A stretch of DNA of 64,000 nt, from the NCBI GenBank assembly GCA_008973525.1, contig WACJ01000265.1, forward strand, positions 1 to 64,000, in the 5' to 3' direction. The notes under the pieces are model-generated. The model saw only the letters and a program-made list of their open reading frames with translations, searched no databases and had not been told where the DNA came from. Shown here in pieces: positions 34,501-46,800 of this stretch; within the stretch, counting starts at the first letter, position 1; each line of letters begins with the position of its first letter. This DNA is from Stenopsyche tienmushanensis (lineage: Eukaryota; Arthropoda; Insecta; Trichoptera; Stenopsychidae). Both the position numbers and the translations under genes were made by a program.

Positions 34501-37500
34501 AATTGGCAAAGTAGAAAACGTCGCTTCGCCGATCATATGACTCATTTGGCCTCCCTCGCACAGATATAAGCACGCGGGAGAGCGAATCCGTGACATTCTC
34601 AGGCGCCAAAGATCTATACAATCTAATATACATCCAGGACTTTGTTATACTTTTTCCTCTGTCCTTTTTGTAATCTCCCTATGGAGTTTCTATTTCTGAA
34701 TCTCGTCACCGAATGTTTTATAAAAGAGTCCTGACCTTCGTGGTTGATCAAAGCCAGATCGACATTTTGATTCGCTCTGTACATCACCGCGGTCATTCTT
34801 TGAGCAGTCACTCGTGGTTTTGAGCACCTCTTCGTTTTGAATCTCACGTTTGAATAACACGATTATCAAACCACATCGACGAAGATAGCGGACTGCCTTG
34901 TGTTTTTTCTCACCCATCGGCTGCTTTAAGCAATTACGCCATGCTAAAAATTAGATCCGTATCAATTCATAGAGTTATTAAAAGCGTAAGGTTTTAAAAT
35001 GCATAAAACCTTATGCTTGCATTCGAGAGATTTTACAATCAAATGTTTTTTTCTCACTGACAAAACAACAATTTGATATTTACCGAGTTTGCAATTGGCA
35101 TTCATAAAAGTATGCTAATCATTGAAACAGCTGTAAAATTCAAAATATTTGGTTTACGTCTGTGAATTAGTTCATCGGAAAACAAACGTAGATCACTATG
35201 TCTATTTGTCTTTTTAATTTTGTTTCTATTCTACTGAATTATATAGAAGTTGTAGTTATATAGTCTCTGGACCCAATGGAATGGACTATGTGTTCTTAAG
35301 AGCATTTTCAAGAATAAACGGATTACCTTCAATAATGAATGCATGAGAATACGACATAAATTATATGAATGTGATATTTTCCTGTGAATCGATAATGATG
35401 CAATAAACCGTGTGTGACTACGTAATTAATATCAAGTATTCTTAATTTTTTAGACATTAGATGAAATAGAAGATGGAGGTGCCTTTGATCCGTCTGAAGA
35501 TGAATATGACGCGCTTAACGATGAGACATTTGGTGAAATGGGTAAAATTGACGCTTTGATCTATATATATAATAATGATATGGATTTATGATATTATTAC
35601 TCATCGATTATATTTTGTAGTTGATGATGGAGACTGGGAGCAACAACACGAGGAGTTTTCAATGCTCACCGAGAGCAGTAAACACATGGATATTGGTAAA
35701 TATAGCGCGTTATTATATAATTTATAATCGCACAATTTAATAAATTAAAATATGTATAAATATTTTTTCAGAGGAATCGCTTTCCAACTTGATGATAGAC
35801 AATGATGATGATTTACTTTCGCAATCATCAAAAAATACTTTAAGCAATGATAATATAGAACCACTAAAACCTCATATGTCTCTATTACCATCCTTAATTC
35901 ATCCGTCGTTATTACCATCGGTGAGTGTTTAAAAAAAATGCAAATGTATTTAATGAGTTTTGATGTTTTTTAATGAAGTAATTTTTACGCACAGATGTCA
36001 TCATTATCGTCTTTGAAAAATGTTTGCACGGTTGAGGAGTTGGAGAGAAGTTTGCGGCAGCAACAACAGCCGCAAATGCAGCAAATGCAAAATCAACATC
36101 CGCAACAACAAAAACCGCATATGCTACCATTTTTTCAGGTATCAAAAGTTCATCCGATATTAAATCAAAAGGGTCGTAAAATTCGCTTATCTTTTTATAA
36201 TGTTGCTTATTTTTTTTTGCTTGTATTGAAAATATTACAAAGCGTTCCTTTTCCCTTTTTCCAAATTTGAATTTATGATGAGAATTCAGCCGATATGAAG
36301 ATGCTTTTGAGATATTGCGGTGAATCATTTTATTTCAAAAAAATGATTATGATTTTTTTTTTTATTATTAGCCTCGTTTTCCAAGTGGCTTGATGGCACA
36401 ACCCCCCGTTCCATTAATGGGTACACAACCATTTGTAGGACATCCTCCTGGTCCGCCTTATCGTTTTGCTCAACCACCACCTAATCACCTGTCACAACAT
36501 CCCTATGGAAATTTCAACGTATGTATTAAAAACCCATATATTTATACATCTTGGCTTTAATTATTTATAATTTTTATTGATGCGATTTTTTAAATTTATA
36601 GATGATGCCACCCAATAATCTACCACCTGGCAATATTCCCCCTAGACCACCCATAGTTCCAGGAATGGAGGCTCAGAACGTTTTTCATCAATTGCAATTT
36701 AATCAACAACCTAATAATTTCAATCATCAGAACAATACAAATCAACGATTTCCTCTCAATTCTCAACCTATGCCTCATAATAAACAACAATTTCCACCGA
36801 ACCAACAGCAATTTTTGCCCAATCAACCGTTTCCACACAATCAACATTTTCCTCCGAATCAACAATTCCCGTTAAACCAACAACAGATACCACTTAATCA
36901 GCAACAGTTGCCATTGAATCAACCGCCTCTGCCGTTGAATCAACAGCATGGCAATACCCCGCAGCAATTGCCGCAAACTCTTCAACATAGCCCTCTGAGC
37001 CAACAGAGGTTAAATCAAAACTCCGTCAGGAGCCACGGCAATGTAAATCAACAGCCAAACATGCATCAGGGTCTTAAGCCCGTAAATGTGAACATGAATT
37101 CGAACAATAACAGACCGTACCCTAATGTTTATAATAATTCCAACGGTCCAAACAATAAAGCACACAATGACACAAACAACTTGATTCAAATGATTCAAAA
37201 CACCCATCCGATGCTGCAAAACAACTTGCATACCGGATATATGAATGCTCTAGTAGCTAATTCTATATTAGCGCGTGGAATGCTACAAAGACATCCCAAT
37301 AATGTCGCGCCCGGATTCAACAACCAGGTATTTATATTTTAACATTTTAGAGTTTGTCAAATTAAAATACATTTGAAAATTATCGTGTAATTCAATTACA
37401 GCAGAGAGGTGGAAATGAAAATCGCCGTCAAGTATTAGACGCAGATCCTTATAGTGGATTAATGACGGCCAGAGAAAAACAATGGTTGCTCAACATTCAG

Positions 37501-39569
37501 CTGATGCAACTCAACACTGGCACCCCGTACATTGATGACTTTTATTATACAGTTAGTAAAAGTTTTTATAAGAAATACACGATTTTAGTGTTAAATTTAA
37601 CATGCATTTACCGATGGTGTTAATATTTTCAGGTGTTCTTAGAGAGAAAGGCAAAAAAACAAAAGGAAGAAGTGAAGGAAGCCCATAAGGTTAATCAAGA
37701 GAATCACCCTTTTAGCCAGCAAAATCTTGCAAATAACAGATATAATCAATATAATAATCATGGTGTGTATCTTTAAACGAATTATATTATATTTATTGCT
37801 ATTATATATTAATTGTAAATGTATTTTTATTGGTAATATAGGAAGTGGCGGACAAGGAGGTGGAGAGGATAGAAGGGAAAGATGTAATAGTACACGCAGC
37901 AATAGCGATAACCCTCCTCCCAATAAAGATGGTCCACGCACATATGTGCCGACACAATTTGAAAATTCATTGGGAAAATTACAAGTACCTATTTTTTTTA
38001 AATAATAAATAATAAGAAATCGTTCTAGATTTATATATACATATTCTTAATTAATTTTTATTTTTATCAGTGTGGTTCTGTGACCGCTCCTCGTAAAATC
38101 ATCGATATGGAAGTGATAGGTAGCGAGTCTCCGACTGGAGAATCGCGCAGCAATGCCATCGGTGGATCAACTGCCGGTGTCATCGGAGCACCGAGAGGAA
38201 CGCGTCATATACTTTTAGCTATCGAAACTCTTTATAGGACGCTACTTAGACTAGAAGATTTATCAGAGCCTTTAGCAATCGCTAATGCAGTTATCCTCAA
38301 GGTAATATGAATATTCTAATCGAAATGCATTCAAGAAATGATGCATTTTGACGGTGGCTTAAATATAAAATTTTTTTTTTTTTAGGAACGCGAAGAAAAG
38401 CAAAAAGCTCTTCTTATAGAACAGCAACAAATTGAAACAAAGGAGAAACATGACGACGAAGATGATACAAATTCATCCAATGAACCCGCAAATAATTTTT
38501 TGCGCGACATTGAAAACGTGCAGAAACAAAATTCGAATAGAAATACGCATTCTAGTAACAATAGTACATCATCGACTAATGTACTAGCATCCAATATTAC
38601 AACATCGGTTTTGCCCAATCTCTTAGATGAGAATAAACCAGATCTATTAGGAAAACTCTTTGCTGGGTTGCTGTTTGAAGATCGATTATCTGCTTTTATG
38701 AATATTAGAAAAGGAAAGGTTTGTATACTGCCGAAGAAACGGTTTAATTGAGATAAAATAAAGTTAGATTTTATTAAAACGAATTATATACGTTGCAGAC
38801 GTTGGTATTAAGAATTCTTACTCAAGCCGTTCCAACGGAGAGATGGCGAGCGCCTTTGGGTCGTGTTTGGCCCCGATTATTACGTGCCCTTCCTCATGCC
38901 ATCCGTAGGGACGGTAACGTCTTGCTACCACTCACGGAACATTTCCAACAGTAAGTAGAAATCCCAATAATTTTTTATTTGAACGAGTAATTGTAAAAAA
39001 TATTTCCATTACAGAATATATATAAATATCTACTATTTCTATTCTACCCTGTAGTTGGAGCACAGAAGTATTAATGATCGATTTCATTCTTTTTAGATAT
39101 TTGAACGGAACTGAAGGTTGGGCCCCTGTATCTGATCTTTGCTTAATGTTATCCGAGGGTTCCCCATCAGGTCCAACGCCTCAAAGAGCACCATCAGTAC
39201 CTCTTAGATCTGCTACGCCTAGTTTGCCACAGCGTAGTCTAATGCATTTCATAATGAGCACTACTGTAAGTATTTAAATTAAACTAACAATTTGCCTTTG
39301 CTTATGTGATTATTTAAATTGGATTTTCTCTTTTTCAGCTGGGCCTTTCCTTGCTTGTTGCATTAATGGAGCGCGCATCCGTGTTGCCTAAGCCCCCGCC
39401 GGCCGCGTGGAACAACATGATCAAATGCGCCGCCAGGCTCGTGCCGGTGTCGGGCAACGCTCGACCATCGTATCCCGTGTCTCGCTCTATGCTTGCTGCT
39501 CACGCCGCCGCAGCCGATTTACCGACCCCCACAGAAGATTCTCTAGCGGAAATTCTTTCACAATCTTGA
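31539..39569 (+). CDS. Patl1: PAT1 homolog 1 (mRNA decapping activator), 15 coding exons
   Basis: This protein links deadenylated mRNA to decapping: it binds the Lsm1-7 ring, DCP2 and the DDX6 helicase in cytoplasmic P-bodies. Exons: 31539-31568, 35454-35541, 35621-35695, 35772-35920, 35995-36138, 36372-36518, 36602-37327, 37402-37551, 37633-37762, 37842-37984, 38071-38301, 38386-38718, 38799-38950, 39097-39265 and 39339-39569. All junctions are GT-AG and phases match, giving 965 residues, close to fly Patr-1. The N-terminus [10 protein letters not shown] joins an acidic region with [17 protein letters not shown], the family's N-terminal motif that contacts DDX6. Residues 212-453 are Q/N/P-rich. 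[16 protein letters not shown] (about 465) and [15 protein letters not shown] (about 586-613) are family signatures, and the helical C-terminal domain follows (about 620-965). The first coding exon holds only 10 codons and is followed by a 3.9-kb intron. Confidence 0.94.
33590..34600 (-). pseudogene. RTE/Jockey-like reverse transcriptase fossil in Patl1 intron 1
   Basis: Minus-strand pieces in shifting frames give, in order, a YFKNLLG motif (about 34440), a [13 protein letters not shown] motif (about 34110, RT domain motif GxPQG-like), an INYEKTKLM motif (about 33920) and FKYLGS (about 33810), as in the palm and thumb of non-LTR reverse transcriptases. Stops and frameshifts are frequent, and the catalytic FADD region is not readable. 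Choice between RTE and related clades is uncertain. Inside is a 13-bp perfect hairpin with a GAGA loop (33782-33811). It is antisense to Patl1. Confidence 0.65.
34600..35453 (+). other. Rest of Patl1 intron 1
   Basis: Nothing recognisable apart from short incidental frames. The intron ends in a good acceptor, CTTAATTTTTTAG at 35441-35453. The 5' part of the same intron (31569-33590) is also free of recognisable features. Confidence 0.4.
36779..36966 (+). repeat. Degenerate 18-24 nt coding repeat in Patl1 exon 7
   Basis: The coding sequence repeats a unit of the type CAACAATTTCCACCGAAC, giving [28 protein letters not shown] and LPLNQ peptides about nine times in a row. Unit lengths stay multiples of three. 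This makes the core of the Q/N/P-rich low-complexity tract typical of P-body proteins. Length is likely to vary between individuals. Confidence 0.8.
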
Positions 39570-39992
39570 AATATAGTCTTTCGTTTTATATATACCGATA
39601 ACACGACATCGAGATCATTTTCTTGAATTATAGATTGATTATAGTGCTGTTGAATTTATCAGTCCATTTTATGTTAGCAAAACATATAGATATTTATGTA
39701 AATGCAACAGGTATATTTACAAACTTAAATTTTTATCACATAGCGTGCCTCATTTTCATGCTCAAATATTCAATATTTGATACTTACTAGGACAATTTTA
39801 TGATTTTTTTCACCGAGAATTTTATTTTGTTGTAAAAAGTATCGAATGCAATCGTTCATGTTTCTAACGATTTTAGCGGATCAATGTATATATATATATA
39901 AAAATCCCCTAATTTTTTAAAGTTGTTATTTAAAAACATTAATCGCTTATTTTTGATGCCTTCGTGAGGCATCACTTTCTTTATCTTTTTAT

Positions 39993-39998
39993 AATAAA
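39993..39998 (+). terminator. Poly(A) signal candidate for Patl1, proximal
   Basis: AATAAA lies 424 bases after the Patl1 stop codon, within the AT-rich 3' UTR and ahead of T-rich sequence. A second signal follows at 40120, so alternative polyadenylation is possible. Confidence 0.5.
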
Positions 39999-40119
39999 TT
40001 CTGCCTTAGGTACAATTTTAAACTATGGAAGAATAATTTATCTCATTAGTCGCGAAAATTGTGTATGTTAATGTTAATTGATCTGACGAATAGGTGTTTT
40101 TATTGTATTACGGACGACT

Positions 40120-40125
40120 AATAAA
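40120..40125 (+). terminator. Poly(A) signal candidate for Patl1, distal
   Basis: AATAAA in the context GACTAATAAAGAGG, about 550 bases after the stop. The facing DNAI7 signal is only about 590 bases to the right, so the two transcripts converge closely. Confidence 0.5.
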
Positions 40126-40708
40126 GAGGAAATGTTAAGGAACATACTACATTTACTTCCATTTACGTATTAATTAATAAATTTGAAAGTCAACTTATAT
40201 TAGTTTGAAGATTGACTCGTGATTGGGGATGGTTTTCGTAGGAACTGATGATCGGACAGTTCGTATTTGTAATAAAAATGCTAGTGTAATGAAATGGTGT
40301 TCAGTTGTAATGAAATTCAGATCATCTATAAAATTATGGCGTTGATATTTGTCTATTTAAAAGTTTAATGCGAAATGACCATTTCAAATCATTTATTTAC
40401 TTGTATATAGTGTTTCGTAATTATTTAGATGCTAAATGAATTATATATTTCTCCAATTTTTTTTCCATCGCAATTTTGTTAACCTATCGTTAATTTTTAA
40501 TTTCAATTCTGCATGTACTGCGGCTATTTTGGCTTAAAACTAACACATTGATTTCAGCTTAGTTAAAACCAAAATGGCTGTATTTTTTTATTATTATGGT
40601 TATATTAATTGAACTTTTTTTTATAATAATGAAAAAATATTTACTTAATGTATATATTTTATGAATATCAGAATATCAATAATTCTTTAGAAAAATGCAA
40701 AATTATGT

Positions 40709-40714
40709 TTTATT
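40709..40714 (-). terminator. Poly(A) signal candidate for DNAI7
   Basis: AATAAA on the minus strand, 105 bases after the DNAI7 stop codon (40819). It implies a short 3' UTR and leaves a narrow gap to the Patl1 3' end. Confidence 0.55.
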
Positions 40715-40818
40715 ATAATAAACCCAATGGACAAAATATTGAACTACGCGTATTCGTATTGGACGGAATTAAATACACAAATATAGAATTAAAATTGATG
40801 AAAGAACATTTTGTAAAC

Positions 40819-43800
40819 CTAGGAATAACTGCATGGCTTCACCGCACATAGGAGATCTTTGACATTTTCCACAACTTGCCATGGCACCTTATACATCAAA
40901 GCTTTAGCCTCTTCATTACCGTGTCCTTCAATTAGACTGTATAGATCAGGATAAAACTGAAAAAAAAACGTAAGACAATAAATTGATATGTGTGTGTTGC
41001 ATTTAGAGTAGTTAATGCAATATCATAATTTTTATACTTTTAATCCTTCAAGAGGTTGTGTAGAATATTCAGCAGATACTTCAGTTGCAGTAACAAGAAT
41101 TGCCTGAAGTGGCGTCACATGGAGAATTTCAAATGACTGAAAAATGTATGATAAATATATTTTATAGCCCATAGAAAGTATATGTATAATAAATTGTGAA
41201 CTTACATCACTTTGCTGTGTAATGTATTCCCTCATTTGTTGAACTATAGCTCGTCTTCCGGCCGATACATTCCATCTTAATTTTCATATTATAAACGATA
41301 TTAAATATTTTTCAAGTATGTACTAGCATAAAATGATTTACAGCAATAATATTCATATTACGTAAGTGTACCTGGACCATGTGAAATTATATGCAGTGCA
41401 TAGGTGTGCCATGCAGTGGTATAAATGACTTTCCATTATCCAAGATTTAAGACAACTTCCTTCGATCAAATTCGGTGCATCTTCACATGGAAAGAAATCG
41501 ACTCCTCCTTTTTGCAGTCTCTGAAATATTAATTCAATCGAAAAGCAATAACAATTTTCAGTTATCACTTGGTGAGCGGTTTGTGTTAAGATACGATCAA
41601 TTGAATACTTATTTCAAGACGTTTAAATTAGTAACATCTTTGCCAAACTACAATATAGGATTTGCATTGAAAATCATAATGTTGATGAAAATTGTTAGTT
41701 ATAAGATTAAGTTGCATTCGTATAATACTTACTTATGGTGGCTCCATAATCTTATGAGAGAGCCTTGGTTACCGACAATGTATATCGCCATTTCCGTCTG
41801 TCCTGGGCTCCTACCTCAAATTGCCTAAGCCCAGACATAAGGCTGGACATATGGTGGCATAGTGACTGCTGCATACCGCACAGTGTTGGAGGATGCTATC
41901 CTGGCATTGACTGCCATACTGCCAATTGACCTGCTCGCCCAGGAGAGACTGGCAGTATAAAGAGGAGAAACAAAGAAGGCAGCCAGAGAAGCTACCATGG
42001 CGGTGTGGTAGTCTCGATGGGACAGCTCCACAAAAGGTTGGACACATAAACTAATACCAAACCTGGAATTGTAGATGGCTAAGCAACATGGCCAAATGTG
42101 CTACCACCTAAATCAGATTCTTACCGGGCATGACTGCTTTGGCAGCTAACTCAATAGAATAGGTAAAGAGACAAGCCCAAAATGCCATGATCCAACAACA
42201 TGATCCCTTCAATGCTCAAGGACGCCAGGGCATGAAATGCGTGGTGTAGGTACACAAAGTTCGTTATGCAGCATAAGGAAAACACCGAATGTGATAGGCG
42301 AAGAAGAGCTTAAGAAGCACCCCACACTGAACAGACAGCATAATCTTAGCTGAATAACTGAAGAGCCTAGGAGGGATACACCGCTGCCCCCCTAGCGCAA
42401 TACTTAAGTAGTAGCCGGGTGGCAGCAGAAGAGGAGGGGGATTTTAGTGGGTAAAAATCCTACACTACCACAAAATAGTGGTGTCTTTTGAAGATCTGAT
42501 TAGCCCAGCGTAGCTGAAATCCTTCAGCGGGTCTGCTGCTATTCAGTTCAAAATCCAAAACAGCTCGGGGGAGACTCGGTGTGCTGGCATGCGTCCCACA
42601 TGAACTGCCTAATGGAGATGGCAAGTTTGAACATAGCTTGTAATTGCTACTTTGCCGTACATGTTCATGACCTTGCGATTGGATCTCATGGCTTCAAAGC
42701 CTGGGATCTTGTTCCGGAGAGGTCAATTTTTTTGTTGTTTTTGGGACGATTGTCGTCAACTTATCGCAATCAATGGTTAGATCAGGGAAGAATTATAGAG
42801 ACTGTATTAGTGTGTTCAGACCGTGAAACTGAAAAAGGAAGAAAGCGAACGCTATTTTATTGCGACACTTGTGAATGGAAACCAGCGTTTCGTCCTGGAG
42901 ATACTTAATAAACATCCTGCATAACAAAGTACTACCCTTGAAACTTTCTTTAAAATAAAACCTAGTTTTTTCAAGAACAGTATGAAGAAATTGCCTTAAC
43001 GATGGAATAGAATTATAGAAAATTATCTGTTATATTGTAATATATACAAGTTGTAATTAATTTTTAAAAGACATACAAACCCCCATCAGTTCTCTGAGCG
43101 TGAATGTTCCATTGACCATATCTTGCAACGCATTGGTTGCTCCATTCTGTAACGATTTCATTTTTATACCCGATTCCAGGACTTCAAACTCGCAAACAAT
43201 TATCGCTCCCATTATTGTAATAATTACACCCGTGCTGAAAACAAATTGAATCTTCCGTATTCAAACGACATTTTATTGAACAATTTTTATAAATATCCTC
43301 ACTGATCATCGTTAGGCTTCAGCTCCCATCCTTGATAAGGAAGATTGCTGTATTTACAGGTGGCGAATGCAATCGGTCCTGAATGAACAAAGGATTTTCT
43401 TAAAAATAAAATCCAATATTTTAATATTGCACATTTCAATACTATCATTTTGTATTTCATTGAGTTATAATGCATGTCACACATCATATAATAAAAATCG
43501 TAATAAATGAGATATCTTAATGCCTTTAATTCGACTTCAGATCAATTTTTGCAAACGATACAGATATATATTTAATTCAAATGTCTATAAAGCGTACATG
43601 TTTGACAATCATAAACTTCATTGTCATTTCGGTAATCTCATTATCTTCTGCGCAATGAATGACAGGATATATCATAACGACAATATTATAAAATTGTATA
43701 ATTAACGAAAAGAAAATTAAGTATTTTATGAGCGTAAATTAAAAAAATATATAAATAGGCATACGTAGTTGTCCCGTTCTGAAATTAACTGTAAATTTGT

Positions 43801-46800
43801 CCTCGTTGTATTTGAGATCGTGGATATCATTTATTGTCCAACGATTGTGTTGAACTTCCCAACAGCAAACGACTGGCGGTTCTAACCATAAGATGGTATC
43901 TGGTAATCTAAAACATTATTAAAATGCTCAATTAAGATATATTTATATTGGCAAATCTCAATTGATAAATACAGTGGAACCTCGATAAACCGTTCCCGCA
44001 TAATACGTTTTCCCGGATGGACCGTTCATTTTTTATAGTCCCGTCAAACGATTATTATTTGAAGCTTTCCCGCATTCACCGTTTCCCGCAATTACCGTTT
44101 TTTTTTCAGGGTCCCTTGGAAAACGTAAAATCGAGGTTTCACTGTATATTAATTTTATACGGGGATATGATTAGTTTTAGTACAAGTGTATGGCAAAAAT
44201 CATCGTATTTATTAGCATTCCGCTAAAGAAGAAACGAGCAACCAATGCTGATATGAATTCAATATATCATTGCTATATTAAACAATAAAGAAAATGCTTT
44301 GATATATGACCTGAAGCCTTTCATTCTTACTCAGAGATCCATATACAAGCTATGTTATATATTTTCATATATGAGTCAATGAAGTAGTTACATGTTAATA
44401 TCAAGCTTTTACTTTATGTACTCTTAACTAATATTGACTCACTACAATCTTACAATGATCTAGATTGGAGCTTCAAGTGCGTAGTCATGCTATTAAATAT
44501 ATAATCTATCGTTTTTTTTTTGTAGACAGCAACAATTCAATCAAATACATCAATTGCAATATAATCGAGAAGAATCTCTTTGAAATTAAATGAGAAAATG
44601 TGAGAAATTCGACAATAAAACATATTAAGGATTACGATTAAGCTGCACGTATATAAATTTGAGAAGCGTTTATATATTATCTCACTGAATGTTTATTAAA
44701 AATAGTTTTTCCAATGCCGCTTCTTGTCGACGGATGTCGGCTTCTATTTCTTCGGGCGTCCTGACGGCACCGGGTGCCGGTGGCGGAGGAGGATTGTAGA
44801 TCTCCCGGAATTTTAGTTCGCTCAGCTTCTCATCGGCATCCACTGAAAGAAAGCATAGTCGTTGTTACTGATAGCGTGACATTTTTGAGTGATATGTGGC
44901 CAGATAATAAGGACAATTTATGTCGTTCAAATTATCATATGACTGCTTCGCATTAAAGGTTTCGATGATGTATTCAGATTATGAATTAAAAAAAAAAACA
45001 CAATGATGAACACGTTTTCTGAAGGAAGACATGACACAATGATATAGTCAAATGGGACGATTGATAATGTGATGAATTTTTTTAATTGAATATCTACAAA
45101 ATTATCTAATTTTTTGTTCGGTTTCTTCAACTTTTTCAGATTTGATTTATAACTTCTTTTGACAAATAGTTTGCCGTTAGTTGTGAAAATTTGTTTTCGA
45201 TAAAGTCCCATTGTTATTATTCCAAGTCAATAAATATGATAAGATAGTATCTTAAAATTCTTTTGATATTTAAAAATGATTCCATTGTGATTCATATGTG
45301 ATACACATTTTCCATGCCATCGTTTTTTTTTCTAAGTTGTTTATCAGGCTATTGATGATGAATGCGAAAGTATAAAGATAATCCATACGTATCTGATGTT
45401 AAAAAAGTCCTTCAATTTAAGTGAGTACTGATTTTCCTTTATGACAAAGGATTTCATAAAAGATTGACTTAATCCTTGGTAGCCTATTTAAAATTTGTAT
45501 CAAGAATAATCATTATTTATTGGGACCAACAAGATTTTTGTATACGTTATTGGATTTTTAACAAAGCCAAATATTATGTTCTTTATTCAACATTTAATCT
45601 CTGAAAATAGCATAAAACAATAAACGTCTTTATAGAAATTTATAGGATATTCTCAAATCGTCTGGCAATGATCTCATTACGGGAAGAATGGTAAAGGAAC
45701 TTCCTACCAAAAGATTTATGTTCTTGTTACAAACATTCAATGCGGTACTAAAAATGGGCTATTTTCCCCCACATCAGCTTACTCCCAATAATTTTCAAAA
45801 TTATTGAAAAACTACCACTGAAGAGATTTAAGTCAATAATTGAGAAAAACAATCTAATACAAAATCACCAATTTGAATTCCATCAACAACATGCGACTGT
45901 GGAACAAATACACAGGATCTTTAATAGAATCCACGAGGACTTAGAAGATAGAAAATATTGCTCGGCAGCATTCCTGGATTTAACTCAGGCTTTTGATAAA
46001 GTGTGGCATCTGGGCTTGCTACATAAAATTGAAAACAACTACCCACAAATTACTTCTTCATACGCAAATCATATCTGACAAATAGAACACTTATATACAA
46101 AACCTATTTGGATGTACAGAATACAGCTCTAGGGTACCGCATCGATCTCCAATATTGACATTCTCCAACGCTTTCAGTCCAAAGTGCTCCATGGTACATG
46201 ATAAACGACATCATACACAAGGAACTAAACATATCTACAGTGAAACAAGAGATTGAAAGCTATAGTCAAAAATATAAACAAAGACTAAACACAGATCCCA
46301 ACTGCCTGGTCGAAGAGCTAACCAATCAAACCTTCGGGATGCGTAAGCTGAAAAGATATATGATCCATGATCTAGAAAAAGACTTAATTTAATGAACGTA
46401 AGGTCCTCATTAATGAATGCAGACCTACACAAGCATGACGGAAAGAAAAAAAATTGACTATAATCAGAATTATTAGTAATATCTTCCCATGGTGGACTAC
46501 TATTGGTAGAGCCGTAACGAGGGTATGAAGCGTCTGTGACAAGTATTCAAATTGCCTCTCTCCTTGAATTTTTTTAAAAGTTAAATAATACTATTATAAA
46601 TGCAATATATAAAATATTATTATTGAATATATAAAAATTAATCTTTGTTTGTTCGTATTTAATGCGCTGCCATACCGTTCATCCGATTGTAATAAAACTT
46701 TGTCAACTTATTGTTTACACTTACGGGAATAACATAGGTATAGTACAAATATTATTTGTGTATCCAATTTTTTATGCGAGACGTTTCGCGCATTGACAGC

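Noticed and set aside
35912..36328. 138-codon minus-strand frame
   Set aside because: It is the antisense shadow of Patl1 exon 5 and flanking introns; the plus strand there is clearly coding.
36620..36865. 81-codon minus-strand frame in Patl1 exon 7
   Set aside because: Antisense of the Q/N-rich coding repeat. Long shadow frames are expected opposite low-complexity CAA/AAT codons.
42579..42908. 109-codon plus-strand frame in DNAI7 intron 15
   Set aside because: No recognised motif and located right after the R1-like tail; probably chance.
43299..43487. Longer version of DNAI7 exon 14 starting before 43378
   Set aside because: The upstream acceptor at 43399 gives the wrong phase and a stop after joining to exon 13. 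The acceptor at 43379 keeps the frame and the conserved domain.
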